From Sphingomonas populi (GTDB lineage: Bacteria; Pseudomonadota; Alphaproteobacteria; Sphingomonadales; Sphingomonadaceae), in assembly GCF_004208535.1 (NCBI RefSeq), contig NZ_SGIS01000001.1, positions 1 through 64,000 on the forward strand: a stretch of 64,000 nucleotides of DNA, given 5' to 3'. This document shows positions 47,686 to 54,999 of the stretch, in pieces; the first letter of the stretch is position 1, and every line of letters starts with the position of its first letter. The notes under the pieces were generated by a model. That model did no database searches. It saw only the letters and a program-made list of their open reading frames with translations, and had not been told where the DNA came from. The translations under genes and the position numbers were made by a program.

Positions 47686-48968
47686 ACGCTCCCTTCAATC
47701 CCGGCAAAATCGGGCTACGCGACCCGTTCGTCGCCTATGTCTGCGACGAGGCCACCGCCGAGACGATCCGGGGCGTCGCCTCGGAAATCGGCTGGGCGCA
47801 GGAGAAGGTCAACAAGGGCGGCTTGCGCAACGCGGTCCAGTCGCTGTCGGTGTCGGCCAGCCCGCAGATCCTGCTCATCGATCTGTCGGAGAGCGGCGAT
47901 CCGCTCAACGACATCAATGCGCTCGCCGAAGTGTGTGAACCCGGCACCGTCGTCATCGCGGCCGGCCAGGTCAACGACGTGCGGTTGTACCGCGATCTCG
48001 TCGCCAGCGGCATTCAGGATTATCTGCTCAAACCCCTCAACCCCGCGTCGCTGCGCGACGCGCTGACCCACGCGCAGGCGATCTTCAACGCCCCCAAAGT
48101 ACCCGAGGACAATGGCACCCGCCCGCACTGCGCGACTGCCTTCATCGGCGCGCGCGGCGGGGTCGGCGCGTCGACACTGGCGACGTCGATCGCGTGGCTC
48201 ATCAGCGAGCGCGGGCCGCGTAACACCGCGATCCTCGATCTCGACGTGCATTTCGGCACCGGCGCGCTCGCGCTCGATCTCGAACCCGGCCGCGGGCTGA
48301 CCGACGCGATCGAAAACCCCAGCCGCATCGACGGGCTGTTCATCGAACGCGCGATGGTCAAGGCGAGCGAGACGCTGTCGGTGCTGTCGGCCGAAGCGCC
48401 GATCAACGCGCCGATCATGACCGATGGCGCCGCCTTCTACCAGTTGCAGGATGAGATGCGGCACGCGTTCGAATGCACCGTCATCGATCTGCCGCGCGCG
48501 ATGCTGGTGCAGCACCCGCACCTCGTCGCCGAGATACAGGTCGCGGTGATCGTCACCGAACTGACGCTGGCGGCGGCGCGCGACACGATCCGTCTCCTGT
48601 CCTGGCTCAAATCGAACGCGCCGTTGACGCAGGTGATCGTCGTCGCCAACCGCGTTCTGGCGGCGGCGCAGCTTGAGATCAGCCGCAAGGATTTCGAAGG
48701 CTCGATCGAGCGCAAGATCGACTATTTCGTGCCGCTCGACCAGAAGCTGGCCGCGCAAGCCGCCAAGCTCGGCAAGACGCTGGCCGAGGTCGGCAAAACC
48801 TCGAAAACCACCGCGCCGCTGATCGATATCGCAACTCAGATCCTCGCGATCGGTGAGACCGAAAGCGGCGAGCCGCGCGCCAGGAAGAAGGGCGGCGGGG
48901 CATCGCTGCTCGGGAAGATCGGCGATCTCAAGGCGATGATGCCGAAACGTGCCGCGAAGACGAAATAA
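47682..48968 (+). CDS. cpaE: Tad pilus localisation ATPase CpaE
   Basis: The 428-residue protein has an N-terminal receiver-like domain without a phosphorylation role (about 10-140) and a MinD/ParA-type ATPase domain with a deviant Walker A GARGGVGASTLATSIAWL (near 152), ILDLDVHFGTGALALDLEPGRGL and VIDLPRAML. CpaE positions the pilus machine at the pole in Caulobacter. Normally cpaF follows; here tadB comes next after 35 bp. Confidence 0.93.
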   Translation: MNAPFNPGKIGLRDPFVAYVCDEATAETIRGVASEIGWAQEKVNKGGLRNAVQSLSVSASPQILLIDLSESGDPLNDINALAEVCEPGTVVIAAGQVNDVRLYRDLVASGIQDYLLKPLNPASLRDALTHAQAIFNAPKVPEDNGTRPHCATAFIGARGGVGASTLATSIAWLISERGPRNTAILDLDVHFGTGALALDLEPGRGLTDAIENPSRIDGLFIERAMVKASETLSVLSAEAPINAPIMTDGAAFYQLQDEMRHAFECTVIDLPRAMLVQHPHLVAEIQVAVIVTELTLAAARDTIRLLSWLKSNAPLTQVIVVANRVLAAAQLEISRKDFEGSIERKIDYFVPLDQKLAAQAAKLGKTLAEVGKTSKTTAPLIDIATQILAIGETESGEPRARKKGGGASLLGKIGDLKAMMPKRAAKTK

Positions 48969-49003
48969 GCTCGACCTGAGCGACAGGAGCGATTGAAGCC
49001 GCG

Positions 49004-49978
49004 ATGGACATGATGCCGATCCTTGCCGTTGGCGTCGGTGCGCTCGGCGTGCTGGTGCTGATGGCGTTCGCGTTTACCGGCCCCTCGCCCGAGCGCGCAC
49101 GCACGCGCCGGCTCGCGTCGGTGCGCGGGCGCCACAGCGAGACCGCCGACGTGCTCTCCTCCGTGCAGGCGCGCCGCATCTCCGCGAGCCGCGGCAACAA
49201 GATGGATGCGGCGGCGATGCGCTATCTGCCGCGCCCCGACGCGCTCAAGAAACGGCTGGCGATGACCGGCAAGACCTGGACGATGGGCCAGTATGGCATG
49301 GCCACGGTCGGTTGCGCGGTGGCCGTCGCGCTGGTGCTGATCCTCCTTCATATGCCGATCGCCTTGTCGGTGCTGCTCGGCATCGCCGTCGGCGCGGGGA
49401 TTCCGCACATGACGGTCAGCTTCCACATCAAGCGACGCATCGCCAAATTCACCTCCAAATTCCCGGACGCCATCGAATTGCTGGTGCGCGGCCTGCGCTC
49501 GGGCCTGCCGATCACCGAGACGATCGGCGTCGTGGGGCAAGAGGTCGACGGGCCGATCGGAATCGAGTTCCGTGCGATCACCGACCGGATGCGGATCGGC
49601 CGCACGCTCGACGCGGCGTTGCAGGAGACCGCCGACCGGCTCGGCACACCCGAATTCCAGTTCTTCGTCATCAGCATCGCGATCCAGCGCGAGACCGGCG
49701 GCAACCTCGCCGAAACACTCGCCAACCTCGCCACGGTGCTGCGCACGCGCTTCCAGATGAAGCTCAAGATCAAGGCGATGTCGTCAGAATCCAAGGCGTC
49801 GGCGTACATCGTCGGCGCGCTGCCGTTCATCGTGTTCTCGATGATCTGGGTGATCAACCCCAGCTACATGCAGAACTTTTTCGTCGATCCGCGGCTGATC
49901 ATCGCCGGCGTCGGCGGGCTGGTGTGGATGGGGATCGGCGTGTTCATCATGGCCAAGATGGTCAGTTTCGAAATCTAA
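49004..49978 (+). CDS. tadB: Tad pilus inner-membrane platform protein TadB
   Basis: The 324-residue protein carries the type II secretion F domain (about 150-285; FPDAIELLVRGLRSGLPITETIGVVGQE, IQRETGGNLAETLANLATVLRTR) between two N-terminal and two C-terminal membrane segments. It forms the inner-membrane platform with TadC. It directly follows cpaE and precedes tadC by 22 bp. Confidence 0.93.
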   Translation: MDMMPILAVGVGALGVLVLMAFAFTGPSPERARTRRLASVRGRHSETADVLSSVQARRISASRGNKMDAAAMRYLPRPDALKKRLAMTGKTWTMGQYGMATVGCAVAVALVLILLHMPIALSVLLGIAVGAGIPHMTVSFHIKRRIAKFTSKFPDAIELLVRGLRSGLPITETIGVVGQEVDGPIGIEFRAITDRMRIGRTLDAALQETADRLGTPEFQFFVISIAIQRETGGNLAETLANLATVLRTRFQMKLKIKAMSSESKASAYIVGALPFIVFSMIWVINPSYMQNFFVDPRLIIAGVGGLVWMGIGVFIMAKMVSFEI

Positions 49979-50000
49979 CCAGAGGTACGAACGGCAGATC

Positions 50001-50999
50001 ATGGCACCAGTAGCCGGACCAAAGCTCCTCGGGATCGACGTCTTCGCGGTCGCGACCCTGCTCGCGGGCGTGGCGGCGTGTGCCGTCCTGCTCGCCGTCT
50101 ATGCGGCCATGACCGTGCGCGACCCGATGACCAAGCGCGTCAGGGCGCTCAACGATCGCCGCGAACAGTTGAAGGCTGGCATCACCGCCTCGACCAAGCG
50201 CCGCGCCAAGCTCGTCACCAAGAACGAGACGACCGACCGAATCAAGGCGTTCCTCTCCGCGTTCAAGATGCTTCAGGACAGCCAGGTCAGGGCGGCGCAG
50301 ACCAAGCTGCTTCAGGCCGGCATCCGGTCCAAGGAATATGCCGTCGCCGTCATCTTCGGGCGGCTGGCGTTGCCGATCGTGTTCGGCGGGCTGAGCCTGT
50401 ACTTCGTCTATGGCACGGACATGTTCGCGACATGGTCGCCGCTCAAGGCGTATGGCATCGTCGCGGGCACGTTCATCCTGTCGTACAAGGCGCCTGACCT
50501 GTACCTCGACAATAAGGTGACCAAGCGTTCGGACGCGATCCGCAAGGGCTTGCCCGACGCGCTCGACCTGCTGGTGATCTGCGCCGAGGCCGGACTGACC
50601 GTGGACGCCGCGTTCGGCCGCGTCGCGCGCGAACTCGGCAAGGCCTATCCCGAACTGGGCGACGAATTCACGCTCACCGCGATCGAACTGAGCTTTCTGT
50701 CGGAGCGGCGGCAGGCGTTCGAAAACCTCGCCTCGCGGGTGAAGCTGGACGCGCTCAAGGGCGTGGTGACGACGATGATCCAGACCGAAAAATACGGCAC
50801 GCCGCTTGCCTCCGCGCTGCGCGTGCTGTCGGCGGAATTTCGCAACGAACGCATGATGCGCGCGGAAGAGAAAGCCGCACGCCTCCCCGCGATCATGACC
50901 ATTCCATTGATTTTGTTCATTTTGCCGACCCTGTTCATCGTCATTCTCGGACCGGCGGCCTGTTCCATTTCGGACTCGTTCATCCACGGCAACCACTAA
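50001..50999 (+). CDS. tadC: Tad pilus inner-membrane platform protein TadC
   Basis: The 332-residue protein has the second F-domain of the locus (about 185-300; KGLPDALDLLVICAEAGLTVDAAFGRVAREL, MIQTEKYGTPLASALRVLSAEFR) and membrane segments at both ends. It pairs with TadB as the platform through which pilin is assembled. It is the last recognisable tad gene here. Confidence 0.93.
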   Translation: MAPVAGPKLLGIDVFAVATLLAGVAACAVLLAVYAAMTVRDPMTKRVRALNDRREQLKAGITASTKRRAKLVTKNETTDRIKAFLSAFKMLQDSQVRAAQTKLLQAGIRSKEYAVAVIFGRLALPIVFGGLSLYFVYGTDMFATWSPLKAYGIVAGTFILSYKAPDLYLDNKVTKRSDAIRKGLPDALDLLVICAEAGLTVDAAFGRVARELGKAYPELGDEFTLTAIELSFLSERRQAFENLASRVKLDALKGVVTTMIQTEKYGTPLASALRVLSAEFRNERMMRAEEKAARLPAIMTIPLILFILPTLFIVILGPAACSISDSFIHGNH

Positions 51000-51069
51000 T
51001 CTGTCCCGAATCGGCGCACATCGCAGGCTTGCCGCCTGCGGGTGCGCGCGTCAGGAAAGCGGCTCGTCG

Positions 51070-51618
51070 ATGGAGGCGTATGCCGCGATGCTGTTCGATT
51101 CCCCGCTGCAACTGCTGGTGCTGTGCGCGATGGCGGTTGCCGGCTGGCTGCTGGGGTTCGCGACCAATCCGACGATGGTCCATCACGACAGAACCATGCG
51201 CCGGCTCAACCGCGAGTTCGCGGCGTTCCGCACGCAATCGCAGACCCGGCTCAACACGTTGACTCGCCATGCCGCCGCGCTGGAGGCGACTCACCAGACG
51301 ATGGCCGACCGGCTGGGCGAAGCCGAAGCGCGGATCGCTGCGTTCAAGGCCCAAGCCGCGCTGACACCCCACCCGGAAGCGCGGGGCGTCCCCGCTCCCA
51401 TAGCCACGCCGGACGCGCTGACTCGCATCGACGGTATAGACGACGCGCTCCAGCAGCGGCTGGCCGATCTCGGCATCACCCGCTTCGAGGATATCGGGAA
51501 TCTGTCCGATCAGGACGAGATGGCGCTGGAACTGCGCCTCGCGCTGCCGGCAGGCTACATCACCGGCCGGCAGTGGCGGCAACAGGCGTCGGCGTTGCGC
51601 GCGGCGCGCGACGCCTGA
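51070..51618 (+). CDS. membrane-anchored coiled-coil protein with a helix-hairpin-helix-like C-terminus
   Basis: The 182-residue protein has one N-terminal membrane segment (LQLLVLCAMAVAGWLLGFA, 13-31), a helical, coiled-coil-like stretch (about 40-95) and a C-terminal region DALTRIDGIDDALQQRLADLGITRFEDIGNLSD (about 116-148) of the kind found in small helix-hairpin-helix domains also linked to ribosomal-protein L21 fusions. It is 70 bp downstream of tadC on the same strand. A link with the pilus is not shown, and the HhH-like part does not prove nucleic-acid binding. Confidence 0.72.
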   Translation: MEAYAAMLFDSPLQLLVLCAMAVAGWLLGFATNPTMVHHDRTMRRLNREFAAFRTQSQTRLNTLTRHAAALEATHQTMADRLGEAEARIAAFKAQAALTPHPEARGVPAPIATPDALTRIDGIDDALQQRLADLGITRFEDIGNLSDQDEMALELRLALPAGYITGRQWRQQASALRAARDA

Positions 51619-51624
51619 TCCCGC

Positions 51625-52515
51625 TCAGTAGCGGATTCGCGTCACGGTGACGTGCTTCTTCGCGAGCAGCGCCTGGACGCTGCCCGCGCCGGCAAGGTGC
51701 CCCGCCCCGACCGCGATGAACACCGTGCCGGGCTGGTCCATCCGCTTGGCGATCCAATCGGCCCAGCGTGCGTTGCGATCAAAGAGCAGCACCTGACGCA
51801 GCACCGGCTGCTTGGTGAGATCCTCGTTCATCATCCGGCCGAGCCCGTCGGCGTCGCCCTTGCCCCACAGATCGACCATCTTGTTGATCTCGGCCGGGAA
51901 CGTATCGATATCCTCGATGCCAGAGAGCAGGAACGAGACCTGCGCATCCTGCGGCAGATCATGGAAATAGCCGAGCTGCTGGCCGAGCGTCTCCAGCCCG
52001 GTGACCGGCTTGCCCGCCGCCTTGGCCGCCGCGTCGAGCTGCTTCTCGACACCGTCGTCGCGACCGAAGCCGCTCTTCTGCAATTCGAGCTGGCCGACCG
52101 TGGCGCCGGCGAACCACGGCTCGAACCGGTCGAAGGCGGTCGCCTGCACGCCGAGCTTGGCGAGACCGGCCTGATACGCCGCGCGTTTGGCGGCGGGGAT
52201 CTTCTCGGTCAGCGTCGGTCCGGTCGGGTCGAGCGCCAGCGGCAGGATCACCTTCTGCGCTTCCTCGGGCGATGGCATCGGGATTTCGAGGACGAGGCTG
52301 TCGCTCGCATCGAACGCCTTCTTCACCGCCTCGTCGAACCAGCCGAGACCGGGCTTGAGCGCGTGGATCGTGCCGAACAGATAGATCGTGGTGTCCTTGT
52401 CCTTGACCACCCATAGCGCCGGATCGACATCCTTGACCGCGCCCGGCGCGGGCTGCGCGCAGGCGGGCGTTGCCACGATCAGGCTCGCCGCCAACAAGGT
52501 CTTCAAGAAGCGCAT
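51625..52515 (-). CDS. TraB/GumN family protein
   Basis: The 296-residue exported protein (signal MRFLKTLLAASLIVATPACA) has the TraB/GumN features: LWVVKDKDTTIYLFGTIHALKPGLGWFDEAV near the start, a LVLEIPMPSPEEAQ strand, and the C-terminal RNARWADWIAKRM...GTVFIAVGAGHLAGAGSVQALLAKKHVTVTRI block. The family resembles Tiki-type metalloproteases by its GxxH (GTIH) and GAGH motifs, but bacterial members lack a settled function. A paralogue follows directly upstream on the same strand. Confidence 0.88.
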   Translation of the reverse strand: MRFLKTLLAASLIVATPACAQPAPGAVKDVDPALWVVKDKDTTIYLFGTIHALKPGLGWFDEAVKKAFDASDSLVLEIPMPSPEEAQKVILPLALDPTGPTLTEKIPAAKRAAYQAGLAKLGVQATAFDRFEPWFAGATVGQLELQKSGFGRDDGVEKQLDAAAKAAGKPVTGLETLGQQLGYFHDLPQDAQVSFLLSGIEDIDTFPAEINKMVDLWGKGDADGLGRMMNEDLTKQPVLRQVLLFDRNARWADWIAKRMDQPGTVFIAVGAGHLAGAGSVQALLAKKHVTVTRIRY

Positions 52516-52586
52516 CGTTCACATCCCACAAAGCCGAGCGGCGCGGAGTACAGAATCCGCAGCCTCTCGCCAGCCCAAAGTCTCGC

Positions 52587-53711
52587 TTATTGCACCCGCG
52601 TCACCCGCACGCCGCGTTTGCGCAGCAGCGCCAGCACCGAATCGGGGCCGATGAAATGCCCTGCCCCGGCTGCGAACAAGGCCGTGCCCGGCACCTTGAG
52701 CCGCCGCACCAGCGCGTCCACCCAGGCGCGATTGCGCTGCGTGAGCAGCGCGCCACCCAGCGCATCGCCACCGCCCGTCGTCGCCAGATCGCGGGTCAGC
52801 GCCGACCCCGCACCGAGATCGCCCTGTGCCCAGGCGTGAGTCGGCGCGCGGCGTTCAGCGCGAGTCGGGGTCGGCGTGTCGAGCGCCTTGTCGAGCGACC
52901 GGCGCTGCTCGGCCTCGGGCACCGCGCTCACCTGCCGCATCACCTTGGCGGCGTCCTCGATCGCGATGACGGGTTTGTGGCGGCTGCGGAATTGCGCCTC
53001 GATCCAGTCGTCGGCGCCGGGGCCGGGCAGCTCGCCCGCCTGCGTGTCGCGCACGAAGCCGACCGCGATCGCGGCGATCCACGTCGGCATTTCATCCATG
53101 ATGCCAACCGCTTCGGGCGGAAGCGTGTCGGTGAACCGCCGCAGCGCGGCGCTGTGATCGGGCGAGACGCGCGCGGCGATCGGCGGCAGCGGCGTACCGC
53201 CGGCATGCGCGGCGGCGAAGTCGGGCACGGCATCCGCATCGATCGCCTCGACGATCAGCGTGCCGGCGCGGGCGACGATCGCGTCGATCGCCGCGTCGCG
53301 CCACGCGAAACCGGGCGGCAGCACATGCACCGTGCCGAACAGATAGATCGTCGTGTCGCGGTCGCCGATCCGCCAGATCGCCGGATGCGGGCGGTAATTC
53401 TGCGAAAGCTGCGACAGGAGCAGCGCATCCGCACCGCGCGCAGCTTCCTCGGGCGAGACGGCGTCATCGTCGAGCGCCGCACCGGGCGGCGCGGTCTGGT
53501 CGTCGAGCGGAAGCGCCGCGTAGACGATCGTCGGCCCGGCGGCGACCGGCTGCCCGCGCAGCGTGACCGTCTGACTGGCCGGAAAGCTCGCATAAGCGAT
53601 GCGTTGCGCCGCCGCCGGCGCGGCCGCCCAGCACAGCGACAGCGCGGCCGTCAGGGCACACATTGCCCCAGACCCGCCCGCGCGCGGCAAAGCGAGGCCA
53701 TTCCGCGCCAT
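52587..53711 (-). CDS. TraB/GumN family protein, second copy
   Basis: The 374-residue exported protein has a signal peptide (GAMCALTAALSLCWAAAPAAA), then RIGDRDTTIYLFGTVHVLPPGFAWRDAAIDAI (GTVH motif), and the C-terminal LTQRNRAWVDALVRRLKVPGTALFAAGAGHFIGPDSVLALLRKRGVRVTRV. It carries an extra N-terminal stretch (about 30-105) compared with its neighbour. The start at 53711 is set by the signal peptide; the longer upstream frame is the antisense of glyQ. Its tail clearly resembles that of the 51625-52515 protein, so the two arose by duplication. Confidence 0.86.
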   Translation of the reverse strand: MARNGLALPRAGGSGAMCALTAALSLCWAAAPAAAQRIAYASFPASQTVTLRGQPVAAGPTIVYAALPLDDQTAPPGAALDDDAVSPEEAARGADALLLSQLSQNYRPHPAIWRIGDRDTTIYLFGTVHVLPPGFAWRDAAIDAIVARAGTLIVEAIDADAVPDFAAAHAGGTPLPPIAARVSPDHSAALRRFTDTLPPEAVGIMDEMPTWIAAIAVGFVRDTQAGELPGPGADDWIEAQFRSRHKPVIAIEDAAKVMRQVSAVPEAEQRRSLDKALDTPTPTRAERRAPTHAWAQGDLGAGSALTRDLATTGGGDALGGALLTQRNRAWVDALVRRLKVPGTALFAAGAGHFIGPDSVLALLRKRGVRVTRVQ

Positions 53712-53816
53712 GATGCCGCCGATGAAGCGCAAACCCGCCCCGCCGTCAATCGCGCGCGGCGCGGACGGTTGACCCTCTTTCGGCCATACGCCAAAGCCCC
53801 GTGCGATTAGACACTC

Positions 53817-54743
53817 GTGAGGATACAGTTCTTGGCCGCAAGCCACCCCTCCGCTCCCGCCCCCGCTGAGCCGCTGAGCTTCCAGCGCATGATCCTGACG
53901 CTCCACGATTACTGGAGCGCGCACGGCTGCCTGATCCTGCAGCCCTATGACATGGAGATGGGCGCCGGCACCTTCCACCCGGCGACGACGCTGCGCGCGC
54001 TCGGACCGAACCCGTGGAACGCCGCGTTCGTCCAGCCGTGCCGCCGCCCGACCGACGGCCGCTATGGCGAGAACCCCAACCGGCTCCAGCATTATTACCA
54101 ATATCAGGTGATCCTCAAGCCGAGCCCGCCCGACTTGCAGGAACTCTACCTCGGCAGCCTCGCCGCGATCGGCATCGACTTCACCCGCCACGACATCCGC
54201 TTCGTCGAGGACGATTGGGAAAGCCCGACGCTCGGCGCGTGGGGGCTCGGCTGGGAAGTGTGGTGCGATGGCATGGAAGTCACGCAGTTCACCTATTTCC
54301 AGCAGATGGGCGGCTATGACTGCAAGCCCGTCGCGGGCGAGCTGACCTATGGGCTGGAGCGGCTGGCGCTGTATCTCCAGAACAAGGACAGCGTGTACGA
54401 TCTCGCCTTCAACGATGCCGAGGGCAACCAGCCGCAGATGACCTATGGCGACGTGTTCCTCGAGAATGAGCGCCAGATGAGCACCTGGAACTTCGAGGTC
54501 GCCGATACCGAGCGACTGTTCGACCTGTTCCGCAAGGCCACCGCCGAATGCGAAAGCTGCCTCGAGGCGAAGCTGCCGATCCCGGCTTATGAACAGGCGA
54601 TCAAGGCGAGCCACGTCTTCAACCTGCTGCAAGCGCGCGGGGTGATCTCGGTGGCGGAGCGGCAAGCGTATATGGGCCGCGTGCGCGATCTCGCGAAGGG
54701 CGCGTGCGCGTCGTGGATGGAGAAGAACGGGTGGGCTGCGTGA
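53817..54743 (+). CDS. glyQ: glycyl-tRNA synthetase alpha subunit
   Basis: The 308-residue protein is the alpha subunit of the alpha2-beta2 bacterial glycyl-tRNA synthetase, which makes glycyl-adenylate. It has the [22 protein letters not shown] motif, [29 protein letters not shown] motif (here FVQPCRRP), and [19 protein letters not shown]. The GTG at 53817 gives a slightly long N-terminus; a TTG further in may be the true start. glyS follows after a 256-bp repeat-filled gap. Confidence 0.96.
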   Translation: MRIQFLAASHPSAPAPAEPLSFQRMILTLHDYWSAHGCLILQPYDMEMGAGTFHPATTLRALGPNPWNAAFVQPCRRPTDGRYGENPNRLQHYYQYQVILKPSPPDLQELYLGSLAAIGIDFTRHDIRFVEDDWESPTLGAWGLGWEVWCDGMEVTQFTYFQQMGGYDCKPVAGELTYGLERLALYLQNKDSVYDLAFNDAEGNQPQMTYGDVFLENERQMSTWNFEVADTERLFDLFRKATAECESCLEAKLPIPAYEQAIKASHVFNLLQARGVISVAERQAYMGRVRDLAKGACASWMEKNGWAA

Positions 54744-54751
54744 TGCGCCTC

Positions 54752-54860
54752 AAAACCGTCGCCCCGGTGCAGGCCGGGGCCGCTGTGTATGGGGCACCCG
54801 GTTCGTTCAGTAACGCAGCGGCCCCGGCCCCAAAAAATTCTGGCGCCGGGGCGACGGTTT
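54752..54860. repeat. nested palindromic repeat between glyQ and glyS
   Basis: The outer arms AAACCGTCGCCCCGG (54753-54767) and CCGGGGCGACGGTTT (54846-54860) are perfect complements, and an inner pair (54772-54785 with 54816-54829) is also perfect. The whole could fold into a long hairpin. The left-arm unit recurs after the lipoprotein gene at 41784. Confidence 0.75.
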
Positions 54861-54887
54861 GGGACCGCCCCGTTTACATAAACCGCT

Positions 54888-54989
54888 GTTCCCCCGCGAA
54901 GGCGGGGGTTCAGACCCCAATCAACATCTCGCGCGCCAGCGCGATCGGCGCTCCGCGCCGAGGCTGGACCCCCGCCTTCGCGGGGGAAC
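54888..54989. repeat. 22-bp inverted repeat pair upstream of glyS
   Basis: Perfect 22-bp inverted arms lie at 54888-54909 and 54968-54989, separated by 58 bp. Each arm contains CCCCCGCGAAGGCGGGGG, itself a small palindrome. The right arm ends ten bases before the glyS start and so overlaps its ribosome binding region (CGGGGGAACGGAGAG). A related hairpin sits at 62658-62753. Confidence 0.75.
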
Positions 54990-54999
54990 GGAGAGCATC

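Noticed and set aside
53712..54665. N-terminal extension of the second TraB/GumN frame
   Set aside because: The extension is antisense to glyQ and lies upstream of a good signal peptide starting at 53711.
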